A stretch of DNA of 22,647 nt, from assembly GCA_031384695.1 (NCBI GenBank), contig JANNAV010000058.1, positions 1-22,647 of the forward strand, in the 5' to 3' direction. A program made the translations under genes and the position numbers. Position 1 is the first letter of the stretch. Each line of letters begins with the position of its first letter. Below the pieces are notes generated by a model, which had not been told where the DNA came from, ran no database searches, and saw only the letters and a list, made by a program, of their open reading frames with translations. Shown here piece by piece: positions 1 through 8,510 of the stretch. This DNA comes from JANNAV01 sp031384695. Its GTDB lineage: Bacteria > Pseudomonadota > Alphaproteobacteria > Rhodobacterales > Rhodobacteraceae.

Positions 1-1515
1 CCCAAACCCGTCGTCTTGTGTATTCTGGATGGCTGGGGGATTGGCACGAACCCCGCGGTCAGCGCGCCTGCGCAGGCGCATGTTCCGAACTTCAACCGCA
101 TTTGGCACGACTGCCCGCATGCCACGCTGACCACGCACGGACCTGATGTCGGCTTGCCGACGGGACAGATGGGCAATTCCGAGGTGGGCCACACCAATAT
201 CGGCGCGGGGCGGGTGGTGGCGATGGATCTGGGCGCGATTGATCTGGCGATCGAGGATGGGACGTTTGCCACGAACGAGGCCCTGTTGAGCTTCACCGCC
301 AGGCTGAAAGCCTCGGGTGGGACGGCGCATCTGATGGGGGTGGTGTCGGATGGCGGGGTGCATGGGCATATCTCGCATGTGCTGGCGGCGTGCAGGGCCA
401 TCGTGGCGCATGGGGTGCGGGTGGCGCTGCATGCGGTGACGGATGGGCGCGATGTGGCACCTTCCAGTGCGGCGGGGTTTGTGAGTGCGCTGATGCTGGG
501 GCTGCCTGTGGGGGCGGAAGTGGCCACGGTGACCGGGCGGTACTGGATGCTGGACCGCGATCACCGGTGGGAGCGGGTGGAGCGGGCTTACCGGGCGGTG
601 GTGTTTGGTGAAGGGGTGGCGGCCGGGGATGCGGGCGCGGCGGTGGCGCAGGCCTATGCGCGGGGCGAGACGGATGAGTTTATCGCCCCTTCGGTGATTG
701 GTGGTTATGCGGGGGCGCGGGACGGCGACGGGCTTTTCTGCCTCAATTTCCGGGCCGACCGGGCGCGGGAGATATTGGCGGCGCTGGCGGAGCCGGGGTT
801 TAAGGGCTTTGTCACCGGCACGCGGCCAGAATGGGCGGCGGCTTTGGGGATGGTGGAATATTCTGACAGCCATTCGGGCTATATGGCCTCGGCTTTTCCC
901 AAGCGCCATCTGGTGAACACGCTGGGCGAATGGGTGGCGGCCAAGGGGCTGACGCAGTTCCGGCTGGCCGAGACGGAAAAGTACCCGCATGTCACGTTTT
1001 TCCTGAATGGCGGGCGCGAGGTGCCTTTCCCCGGCGAAACGCGGTTCATGCCGCAATCGCCGAAGGTGGCCACGTATGATCTGCAGCCCGAAATGTCGGC
1101 GGACGAGGTTTCCGATCAGTTGGTGGCGGCGATTGAACGCGGCTATGATCTGATCGTGGTGAATTATGCCAACCCCGATATGGTGGGCCACACCGGCAGT
1201 CTGCCTGCGGCTGTTCTCGCTTGCGAGGCGGTGGACCGGGGGCTGGGGCGCGCCTTGGCCGCTTTGGCCGCGCGGGGTGGGGCGATGATCGTGACGGCGG
1301 ATCATGGCAACTGCGAGGTGATGGTTGATCCGGTAACCGGCGGGCCGCACACCGCGCACACCACCAATCCGGTGCCGGTGGTGCTGGTGGGCGGGCCTGC
1401 CGGTGCGCGGTTGCGCAGCGGAGGGCGGCTGGCCGATCTTGCGCCGACGCTGCTGCATCTGATGGGGGTGGAAGAGCCCATCGAGATGACCGGACGGAGT
1501 TTGCTGTTGGCATGA
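1..1515 (+). CDS. gpmI: 2,3-bisphosphoglycerate-independent phosphoglycerate mutase (5' end cut by window)
   Basis: Interconverts 3- and 2-phosphoglycerate in cytosolic glycolysis/gluconeogenesis, using two metal ions (Mn2+ in most bacterial enzymes) and a phosphoserine intermediate. The frame is open from base 1, and the first visible residues PKPVVLCILDGWG are the usual N-terminus of the family, so only a few codons are missing (504 residues visible; the family is about 505-515). Visible motifs, in order: the first metal Asp in LDGWG, the catalytic Ser in GQMGNSEVGH, the substrate-binding stretches VTDGRDVAP and NFRADRARE, the metal-binding NPDMVGHTG, and the late metal pair in TADHGNCE. 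The sequence is intact with no odd residues. The stop overlaps the start of the next gene by 4 bp (ATGA), which suggests translational coupling. Confidence 0.97.
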   Translation, partial: PKPVVLCILDGWGIGTNPAVSAPAQAHVPNFNRIWHDCPHATLTTHGPDVGLPTGQMGNSEVGHTNIGAGRVVAMDLGAIDLAIEDGTFATNEALLSFTARLKASGGTAHLMGVVSDGGVHGHISHVLAACRAIVAHGVRVALHAVTDGRDVAPSSAAGFVSALMLGLPVGAEVATVTGRYWMLDRDHRWERVERAYRAVVFGEGVAAGDAGAAVAQAYARGETDEFIAPSVIGGYAGARDGDGLFCLNFRADRAREILAALAEPGFKGFVTGTRPEWAAALGMVEYSDSHSGYMASAFPKRHLVNTLGEWVAAKGLTQFRLAETEKYPHVTFFLNGGREVPFPGETRFMPQSPKVATYDLQPEMSADEVSDQLVAAIERGYDLIVVNYANPDMVGHTGSLPAAVLACEAVDRGLGRALAALAARGGAMIVTADHGNCEVMVDPVTGGPHTAHTTNPVPVVLVGGPAGARLRSGGRLADLAPTLLHLMGVEEPIEMTGRSLLLA

Positions 1516-2654
1516 TGCGCGCGCTTGCCCTGTTGGTGCTGCTGTGGCCTTGCATGGGGCAAGCCGAGGGCGTGGCCGAACAGGCGCAGGCGGCCTCAGC
1601 CGAGTTGCAGGCGGCGGTGGCGGCACTTGACGCGGCGGTGGCGGCGAAAGACCGGGTGCAGGCGCTGACCCGCACCATCAAGGCCTATGAGGCGGGGCAG
1701 GCGGCCCTGCGCGAGGCGCTGCGGCAGGCCGAGTTGCGCGAGGCGGTGCTGACCCTGCAATTCGAGGCCAAACGCGACAAGGTGGCGCAACTGCTGGCGG
1801 TGCTGAGCCGGATCGAGGCGGAACCGGGGCCCTTGCTGTTGTTGCATCCCAGCGGGCCTTTGGGCACCGTGCGGTCGGGGATGCTGCTGGCCGATGTGAC
1901 GCCCGCCTTGCAGGCCGAAGCCAATCTGCTGGGGGCAGAATTGCGCGAGCTGGCCGATATCCGCGCCTTGCAACGGCAGGCGGGCGAGACTTTGGGCGCG
2001 GGGTTGCAGGCGGCGCAGGCAGCGCGCTCGGCCCTCAGTCAGGCGATATCGGACCGTACCGAGTTGCCGCGCCGGTTCACCGAAGACCCGGAAGTGCTGC
2101 GCGGCTTGCTGGAAAGTGCCGATACGCTTGAGGCGTTTGCCGGGGGGCTGGCGCTGGATGACAATGGCTTTACCGGCTTTGTCGATGCCAAGGGCTTGCT
2201 GGATCTGCCCGCGCTTGGCACCGTGCTGCTGGCCCCCGGCGAGGCGGATGCGGCGGGGGTGGTGCGCCCTGGCTTGACGCTGGCCACCCGGCCCGGTGCG
2301 CTGGTGACCACGCCCTGGCCTGCGACCATCCGCTATCGCGGGCCATTGCTCGACTACGGAAACGTGATGATCCTTGAGCCGGGCGGTGGCTATCTTTTGA
2401 TCGTGGCGGGTCTAGAACAGGTATATGGCGAGGTGGGCGAGGTGATAGCCCAGGACGCGCCCTTGGGATTGATGCGGGGTGCGGCGAAAGCGGGCACCAG
2501 TGCCCCGACGGATGAGGGGCTTGCCGATTTCACCGCATCAGATAATGAGGCTGGCGCGCGCGATACGGAAACGCTTTACTTGGAACTGAGGCAAGGTGCC
2601 CGCCCGGTGGACCCGATGGAATGGTTCAGGGCAACGGCCAAAGCAAAGGAATAG
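1512..2654 (+). CDS. EnvC-like murein hydrolase activator (degenerate LytM/M23 domain)
   Basis: A 380-residue predicted periplasmic protein. It has a signal peptide (about residues 1-19, ending near GQA-EG), a long Ala/Gln/Glu-rich coiled coil (about 20-100, with a second helical stretch about 140-195), and a C-terminal M23/LytM-type barrel (about 255-345) recognisable from TRPGALVTTPWPATIRYRGP and YGNVMILEPGGGYLLIVAGL. The zinc-binding residues of active M23 enzymes are absent: the usual Y-x-H-L segment reads LIVAGL. That is known for EnvC-type proteins, which activate amidases instead of cutting peptidoglycan themselves. By family analogy it should act in cell separation at the septum. It overlaps gpmI by 4 bp and precedes ctpA, a common alphaproteobacterial arrangement. 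The amidase-activating role is inferred. Confidence 0.88.
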   Translation: MMRALALLVLLWPCMGQAEGVAEQAQAASAELQAAVAALDAAVAAKDRVQALTRTIKAYEAGQAALREALRQAELREAVLTLQFEAKRDKVAQLLAVLSRIEAEPGPLLLLHPSGPLGTVRSGMLLADVTPALQAEANLLGAELRELADIRALQRQAGETLGAGLQAAQAARSALSQAISDRTELPRRFTEDPEVLRGLLESADTLEAFAGGLALDDNGFTGFVDAKGLLDLPALGTVLLAPGEADAAGVVRPGLTLATRPGALVTTPWPATIRYRGPLLDYGNVMILEPGGGYLLIVAGLEQVYGEVGEVIAQDAPLGLMRGAAKAGTSAPTDEGLADFTASDNEAGARDTETLYLELRQGARPVDPMEWFRATAKAKE

Positions 2655-2670
2655 ACGGGAATGGCGAGTA

Positions 2671-2745
2671 CGGGCGAGAATGGGTCGGGCGAGAATGGGT
2701 CGGGCAGGAGTGGATCGGGCAGGAGTGGATCGGGCAGGAGTGGAT
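2671..2745 (+). repeat. 15-bp tandem repeat, five units, multiplying an AGGAG motif in front of ctpA
   Basis: Five consecutive 15-bp units plus a 6-bp remnant fill the gap between the envC-like gene and the likely ctpA start. Units 1-2 read cgggcgagaatgggt and units 3-5 read cgggcaggagtggat. The last three each carry AGGAG (2706, 2721, 2736), and the final copy lies 10 nt before the ATG at 2751, so the repeat supplies the ribosome-binding site. Because 15 is a multiple of 3, the longer in-frame ctpA start at 2661 would translate it as pentapeptides of Gly, Ser, Arg, Glu and Asn, which do not look like a natural N-terminus. Confidence 0.9.
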
Positions 2746-2750
2746 CGGGC

Positions 2751-4091
<1,341 letters not shown>

Positions 4092-4092
4092 T

Positions 4093-4569
4093 ATGGCGGG
4101 CGCGGCGCTGCCCTACCGGCCATGTGTCGGCGTAATGCTGATCAACGAGGCCGGGTTGATCTTTGGCGGGCAGCGGTTGGACAGTGCGGTGCCCGCCTGG
4201 CAGATGCCGCAGGGTGGCATTGATGATGGCGAAAAGCCCCGCGCGGCGGCGCTGCGCGAGTTGTGGGAGGAAACCGGGGTCACCGCAGATCTGGTGATGT
4301 TTTTGGCCAAGACCAGCGGTTGGGTGACCTATGATCTGCCGCCGGAATTGTTGGGCCGCGTTTGGGGTGGCAAGTATCGCGGCCAGCGGCAGAAGTGGTT
4401 TCTCTACCGTTTTGAGGGCCGCGACGATCAGGTGAATATCGCCAGCGACCACCCCGAGTTTGGCGCATGGCGCTGGATCGGGGCGGAGGCGATGGTGGCG
4501 GCAATCGTGCCCTTCAAGCGCGCGGTTTACGCGCAGGTGGTGCAGGAGTTCCGCGCTTATCTGGCGTGA
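4093..4569 (+). CDS. rppH: RNA pyrophosphohydrolase (Nudix)
   Basis: A 158-residue Nudix hydrolase that removes pyrophosphate from the 5' end of transcripts, opening them to 5'-dependent decay. The complete Nudix box spans residues 41-63 (G41, E47, R55-E56, E59-E60, G62). The N-terminal YRPCVGVMLIN, the WQMPQGG segment before the box, and the C-terminal KWFLYRF with DHPEFGAWRW are characteristic of RppH rather than other Nudix proteins. The ATG at 4093 was chosen because it follows the ctpA stop by 1 bp and gives the family length; in-frame upstream codons lie inside ctpA. It converges with the FMN reductase gene, the two stops being only 10 bp apart, and I see no terminator hairpin between them. 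Confidence 0.95.
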   Translation: MAGAALPYRPCVGVMLINEAGLIFGGQRLDSAVPAWQMPQGGIDDGEKPRAAALRELWEETGVTADLVMFLAKTSGWVTYDLPPELLGRVWGGKYRGQRQKWFLYRFEGRDDQVNIASDHPEFGAWRWIGAEAMVAAIVPFKRAVYAQVVQEFRAYLA

Positions 4570-4579
4570 GCGCCGCGTT

Positions 4580-5131
4580 TCACGACTGACTGGCCGGCGC
4601 GACCTTGGTTTCGGCGCGCAGGGCGTCCATCAACTGTTGCAGGGTTTTACGGCTGAAGGCGTCTGTCAGGTGGCCGTTCTCGTCAAACGCCTTGCCGGAA
4701 TTGGCCAGCATCATTTCTGGACCCATCAGCAGGCGCGGGCGGAAGGCGACGAGGCAGAGGCGGAGCGAGAATTGCGCCCGCTCGCCCCCCGCTCGGCCTG
4801 CGGCGGCAGAAAGGATGGCGACGGGCTTGTCCAGCCACGGATTGCTGCCGGTGCGGCTGACCCAATCGAGCGCGTTCTTCAGTACCCCCGACAGGCCCTT
4901 GTTGTATTCGGGGGTCGAGATCACCACGGCATCCGCCGCCGCGATCTGATCGGCCAAAAGCTGTACCTCGGGCGGGATGCCAAGCGCTTCGATATCGGCG
5001 TCATAAAGCGGCAGGCGCAGGTCGGCGTCGATATGCTGGTCCGGCGCAAATAGACGCGCGGCCTCGGCCAGCAGCGCGCGGTTGGTGGAGGCCGCGCGCA
5101 AAGCGCCCGAGATGGTCAGAAGGCTGGGCAT
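4580..5131 (-). CDS. NADPH-dependent FMN reductase / NAD(P)H oxidoreductase, flavodoxin-like
   Basis: A 183-residue flavodoxin-fold reductase expected to bind FMN and use NAD(P)H. The phosphate-binding loop is visible near the N-terminus (ISGALRAASTNRALL, residues 7-21). The family motif TPEYNKGLSGVLKNALDW lies mid-protein, with DKPVAILSAAAGRAGGERAQ after it. The start at 5131 is preferred over an in-frame ATG at 5206 because GGAG sits 6 nt upstream and MPSLLTISG begins directly at the first beta strand. It is the last gene of a minus-strand run, 87 bp after the GNAT gene. Physiological substrate is unknown; quinone, chromate or azo reduction are known in the family and cannot be told apart here. 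Confidence 0.88.
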   Translation of the reverse strand: MPSLLTISGALRAASTNRALLAEAARLFAPDQHIDADLRLPLYDADIEALGIPPEVQLLADQIAAADAVVISTPEYNKGLSGVLKNALDWVSRTGSNPWLDKPVAILSAAAGRAGGERAQFSLRLCLVAFRPRLLMGPEMMLANSGKAFDENGHLTDAFSRKTLQQLMDALRAETKVAPASQS

Positions 5132-5218
5132 GGAACGCTCCGCTTTGAGTTCGGTCTCCGGGATAGCTGTGGCTTTGCGCGATGCCAAGCCCCGGTGTGC
5201 CGCCATACCGATCTGTGA

Positions 5219-5677
5219 TCAGAGCGGCAGGCGAAATTCAACCGTGGTGGGGTGGGCAAAGCCCGGATGCGCCGAACGCCCGGTCTCAACAAAGCCGAGT
5301 GCCGCGAAGGCCGCATGATTCTCGACCAGTTCGACACGGGTTTGCAGGGTAAGGGCGGGCAGGCCAAGGATTTTGGCGCGCGTGGCCGCCCGGGTGATCA
5401 GGGCGCGGGCATGGCCCCGGCCCCGGTGGTTGGCGGCAACGGCAAGTTTGCCGAGATAGAGGCTGTGGGGTTTGGCGGTGAGGAACACGCAGGCGATGGG
5501 CGGCGCGCCGATCACCCAAATTTCGGATGTGGCGGCAAGGCCCAGAAGCTGCGCTTCGGTCAGCGCCAGCATCGACGAAGGCGGTGAGATGCGCCCGGCC
5601 ATATAGGCAAATTCGGTCTGGATCAGGTGCAGCAGGGCTGTCCAGTCATAGGGCTGCGTGGCGCGGTGCGGGATCAT
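5219..5677 (-). CDS. GNAT family N-acetyltransferase
   Basis: A 152-residue single-domain acetyl-CoA-dependent acyltransferase. The acetyl-CoA loop is clear in LYLGKLAVAANHRGRGHARALI, where R-G-R-G-H-A is the R/Q-x-x-G-x-A motif after strand beta4. The C-terminal VENHAAFAALGFVETGRSAHPGF is the usual motif-B region (N-x-x-A-x-x-x-x-x-G-F). The start ATG overlaps the stop of the upstream GFA gene by 4 bp (ATGA on the minus strand), a strong sign of coupled translation. Acceptor substrate is unknown; nothing in the sequence separates small-molecule from protein acetylation. Confidence 0.9.
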   Translation of the reverse strand: MIPHRATQPYDWTALLHLIQTEFAYMAGRISPPSSMLALTEAQLLGLAATSEIWVIGAPPIACVFLTAKPHSLYLGKLAVAANHRGRGHARALITRAATRAKILGLPALTLQTRVELVENHAAFAALGFVETGRSAHPGFAHPTTVEFRLPL

Positions 5678-6063
5678 TCCTGCGGCAGGCCATCGGCGAG
5701 GTGCAGCCATGGCAGGGCCTCGGCGCTGTGGACGTGGCTGGTGGGGTGATAGCGCGCGGGCTCGGTCAGGGTGGCGGCGTAGAAATGGATCTCGCCGGGA
5801 AATCTGGCCGCGCGATAGGCCATCTGGCAGCCGCAGGTGGGGCAGAAATCGCGCCACACGCCGGGGGACGAGGCATAGGTGGCGGGGGGTGTGCCGGTCC
5901 AGCGCCAGTGCCCGTCAGCGATGCCGAAAAACGAGGTGAAGGCCGAGGCGGTGGCACGGCGGCAGCTTTCGCAGTGGCAATGCGATTGCCAGAGCGGTTC
6001 GGCGGTGGCCTCATACCGGGTGGCGCCGCAGAGGCAGTGGCCGGTCAGGGGGTTTTGGGTCAT
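5674..6063 (-). CDS. GFA family zinc-binding protein (glutathione-dependent formaldehyde-activating enzyme-like)
   Basis: A 129-residue CENP-V/GFA-fold protein. The zinc ligands are in place: C10-x-C12, C29-x-C31-x-x-C34 (CHCESC) and C74-x-x-C77 (CPTC), followed by the typical tail with IHFYAATL and H-x-HS near the C-terminus. The family is named after S-hydroxymethylglutathione formation, but that activity is not established for most members, so a general metal-binding or glutathione-linked role is the safer call. The start at 6063 is supported by GGAGG 8 nt upstream; an in-frame ATG at 6081 has no such signal. The stop overlaps the GNAT start, and the gene follows the hydrolase by 44 bp. 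Confidence 0.88.
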   Translation of the reverse strand: MTQNPLTGHCLCGATRYEATAEPLWQSHCHCESCRRATASAFTSFFGIADGHWRWTGTPPATYASSPGVWRDFCPTCGCQMAYRAARFPGEIHFYAATLTEPARYHPTSHVHSAEALPWLHLADGLPQE

Positions 6064-6107
6064 GGCGGATACCTCCGCCATGAAAGTGCGGCGTGGGCGT
6101 TGCCCGG

Positions 6108-7124
6108 TCAAGATCCGGTTTGGCGGTTGAGGAAACCGGTGATGGCAGTGGCGATCTGATGGTGCGCGGCGGCACGGTTGGTGCCTGCGGGGTCTGAACA
6201 GATGGCATCTTCGCCCGAAAGCCACAGCATCAGCGGGGCGGCCCATGTGCACTCGCCAAGGAAGGTGTAGTGGATGGCGCCGGGGATTTCGACGTATTCG
6301 GCGGTTGGGATGCGGGCGGCAAGGTTGCTGCCTTCGGGCCCGGTGCCGGACGCCTGCCACGGCGCGCCTTTGGTGCCGAGGTTGATCAGCAGGGTGGGGA
6401 TGGTGATGCCTTCGGTGCGCATGGCGTGGCTGAAGCCTGCATCGACAGCGATGGTGGCGGTGACGCGGGGATCGCGCAGATCAGCCTGCCAGCGCGCGGG
6501 CAGTTTGGTGAAATCGACGCCGCCGCTGTGGGGAAAGCTGCAATCGGGGGCGGCCAGACCTTTGGTGGCGCAATACTCGGCGAAGGCGGCGGCGCTTTGG
6601 CGTGCGCCAGCCAGATGCAGCGCGGTGGCCCCGCCCATCGAAAAGCCCAGCACGGTGATGCTGGCAGGGTCGATTCGCGGTGCGAGTTCGGGGTTGGCCA
6701 GCGCCCAGTCAAGCAGCGCCGAGATATCATCGGTGCGGTTCCAGATGGCGGTTGCGGTGGCGGGCTGGCTGTCGCGCGAGGTGCTGCCCTGATGGTTGAC
6801 GCCGATCACGATGGCGCCGCCTGCGACCAGCGCCTGCGCCAGCCAGCCAAGGTTGTCCACATTGCCGCCCGAGCCGTGCGACAGCACGATCAGCGGGTGC
6901 AGGCCGGGCGCGGGCGTGGGGGCGGCCAAAGCGATGGTGCCCACGAATACCGCATCGGCGCCGATGGTGATTTCGGGGGCGGTGCCCGCCGCAGGATACC
7001 AGAGCGCACCTTTCATCGGCGCGGGCCGGTGGGCGGCAGGGACGGCAAGCGGCAGATAGCCGGGCAGCGATTCGGCGTGCAGGGAGCTTGCGGCAAGCAG
7101 CAGGGCGAGGGTCAGGCGCAGCAT
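6108..7124 (-). CDS. Secreted alpha/beta hydrolase (dienelactone hydrolase / PAF-acetylhydrolase-like)
   Basis: A 338-residue predicted exported hydrolase. The signal peptide is residues 1-17 (LRLTLALLLAASSLHA). The mature part shows the oxyanion-hole motif HGSGG (residues 83-87), the nucleophile elbow GFSMGG with Ser162, and a candidate catalytic His285 in PGAIHYTF; the acid residue is not obvious. Cysteines at 185/195 and 292/309 could form disulphides in the periplasm. Start: AAGGA lies a few bases before the ATG at 7124. It is the first gene of the minus-strand run with GFA, GNAT and FMN reductase, and diverges from the AraC-type regulator across 138 bp, which suggests control by that regulator. 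Exact ester or lactone substrate is unknown. Confidence 0.85.
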   Translation of the reverse strand: MLRLTLALLLAASSLHAESLPGYLPLAVPAAHRPAPMKGALWYPAAGTAPEITIGADAVFVGTIALAAPTPAPGLHPLIVLSHGSGGNVDNLGWLAQALVAGGAIVIGVNHQGSTSRDSQPATATAIWNRTDDISALLDWALANPELAPRIDPASITVLGFSMGGATALHLAGARQSAAAFAEYCATKGLAAPDCSFPHSGGVDFTKLPARWQADLRDPRVTATIAVDAGFSHAMRTEGITIPTLLINLGTKGAPWQASGTGPEGSNLAARIPTAEYVEIPGAIHYTFLGECTWAAPLMLWLSGEDAICSDPAGTNRAAAHHQIATAITGFLNRQTGS

Positions 7125-7189
7125 GGCGGTTCCTTTCGGGGTTGGGGTTATGGAGCGGGTGTGCGGGTTTTTGCGCCGCGACGCGTCCT

Positions 7190-7225
7190 GAAACCGGTTT
7201 AAGGTCGCGCGGAACCGGTTTTTGG
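7190..7225. promoter_or_regulatory. Candidate operator: two AACCGGTT palindromes 21 bp apart in the hydrolase/araC divergent region
   Basis: Two 15-bp copies, GAAACCGGTTTAAGG (7190-7204) and GGAACCGGTTTTTGG (7211-7225), match at 12 of 15 positions. Each is centred on the perfect palindrome AACCGGTT, and the offset is exactly 21 bp, two helical turns, so both would face the same side of the DNA. They lie between divergent starts at 7124 and 7263. That they bind the adjacent AraC-type protein is an inference; no such site is known to me. Confidence 0.5.
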
Positions 7226-7262
7226 ACGAGGTTGGGGCAAAAGCCGGGTTTGGGAGTGTTTG

Positions 7263-8264
7263 ATGTTGGTTTTGCCGGTGCCGTTGATGGCCGCCTTGGT
7301 GTTGGGGTTCATGCTGCTGCGCGCGGCACTTCGGCGCGAGCAGCCGGCGCTGATGCTGGCGTTGCTGGCGGCCTGCATGGTGCAGGGCGTGGTAATCTCG
7401 CTGCACCAGTATTACGCGGTGCCGGGGTTTGGCGCGGTGCAGCCGGTGACGGCTACGCTGATCCCGCCGCTGGCCTGGCTGGCGTTGCAGGGGGTGGCGA
7501 TGCGCGGGCTGACCCCGGCGCGCGACTGGGTGCATGCGCTGCCGCCGCTGTTCACCGCGTTTTGCGTGGGGTTTGCGCCGGGGGTGGTGGATCAGGCGGT
7601 GATGGCGGTCTTTGTGGGCTACGGTGGGGCGATGCTGTGGGTGCTGCGCGCCGGGCGGGACGTGCTGGCGCGCACGCAGTTGGCCAGCGGGCAGCGGCCT
7701 TTGGTGATCTGGCGGGTGATCGGCGGCGCGCTGGTGCTGTCGGGGATCAGCGACGGGGTGATCGTGGCGGCGCAGATTGCCGGTTTGGGGGCGTGGCAGC
7801 CGGTGATCATCGGGGTGTTTTCGTCGGTCACTCTGCTGGCGCTGGGGGGGCTGGGACTGTCGGGCTCGTTGCAGGCCGGTGCGGGGGAGGGTGGCGAGCT
7901 GGCGGGTTCAGATTTGGCGGGGCATGACGGCGAGGCGGACGCGGCGTTGCTCGCGCGGCTTGAGGCGCTGATGGCCGGGCGGCGGCCCTATCTGGAACCG
8001 GACCTGAGCCTGAGCCAGCTTGCACGGCGGCTGGGCGTGCCCGCCAAGGCGCTGTCGGGCGCGGTGAACCGGGCGGGGGGCGAGAACGTCTCGCGCTATA
8101 TCAACGCGCACAGGATCGCGCATGCCTGTGCGGAATTGGCGGCGGGCAAGCCCGTGACCGAGGCGATGCTGGCTTCGGGGTTCAACACCAAATCCAACTT
8201 CAACCGCGAGTTTTTGCGGGTGAAAGGCTGCGCGCCGACGGAATGGGCGGGGCTTGCGCGGTAA
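7263..8264 (+). CDS. AraC-family transcriptional regulator with N-terminal multi-pass membrane domain
   Basis: A 333-residue protein. Residues 1 to about 200 are strongly hydrophobic with roughly seven membrane segments separated by short polar loops. A linker is followed by the C-terminal AraC double helix-turn-helix (about 230-333): LSLSQLARRLGVPAKALSGAVN is the first helix-turn-helix, VTEAMLASGFNTKSNFNREF the second, ending KGCAPTEW. This architecture is known in proteobacteria and suggests a membrane-embedded sensor that touches DNA directly. The start is the ATG at 7263, with GGGAG 6 nt upstream; the TTG one codon earlier is less likely. It probably regulates the divergent hydrolase operon and/or itself. 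The signal sensed cannot be read from the sequence. Confidence 0.87.
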   Translation: MLVLPVPLMAALVLGFMLLRAALRREQPALMLALLAACMVQGVVISLHQYYAVPGFGAVQPVTATLIPPLAWLALQGVAMRGLTPARDWVHALPPLFTAFCVGFAPGVVDQAVMAVFVGYGGAMLWVLRAGRDVLARTQLASGQRPLVIWRVIGGALVLSGISDGVIVAAQIAGLGAWQPVIIGVFSSVTLLALGGLGLSGSLQAGAGEGGELAGSDLAGHDGEADAALLARLEALMAGRRPYLEPDLSLSQLARRLGVPAKALSGAVNRAGGENVSRYINAHRIAHACAELAAGKPVTEAMLASGFNTKSNFNREFLRVKGCAPTEWAGLAR

Positions 8265-8446
8265 TGCAGCGGGAAATGGGCTTGGGGGTTATGCGCGTCG
8301 AACCGTCTGGAAACGCGCCTGATTTGATTTAAAACCCGTCCGGCAAGAAACGGGAGGCGGAAGGGCGTTTCTATTGGGGTTTGTGCAGCTTCCAGCAAGA
8401 TGTTGGGGATAAGCGGGTAGGGGTTGCCAGATGATGGGGTGAGGCG

Positions 8447-8475
8447 TTGACTCTGGCCTGTGCGCAAGAAATATT
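8447..8475 (+). promoter_or_regulatory. Candidate housekeeping-type promoter for smc
   Basis: TTGACT (8447-8452, five of six matches to the -35 consensus), a 17-bp spacer, then AATATT (8470-8475, four of six to the -10 consensus). It ends 35 bp before the smc TTG start. The rest of the 246-bp gap after the araC gene (8265-8510) holds no gene or clear terminator. Assignment rests on consensus matching alone. Confidence 0.45.
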
Positions 8476-8510
8476 GAAGGTCCAGAAGACATCACGGGGG
8501 CCGGGGCGTT

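Noticed and set aside
1512..2654. Inactivation of the EnvC-like protein through loss of M23 zinc ligands
   Set aside because: Loss of these ligands is the normal state of EnvC-type activators, so it is not evidence of decay or novelty.
2661..2750. Thirty-residue N-terminal extension of CtpA from the ATG at 2661
   Set aside because: It consists of repeat-encoded Gly/Ser/Arg/Glu/Asn and would place the signal segment far from the N-terminus; MKKIVLAALGG at 2751 is the normal family start. Kept only as an alternative in the finding on the repeat.
8310..8375. Terminator-like inverted repeats after the araC gene (CCCGT...ACGGG, GAAACGC...GCGTTTC)
   Set aside because: Stems are short or widely separated and no T-run follows, so a rho-independent terminator is not supported.
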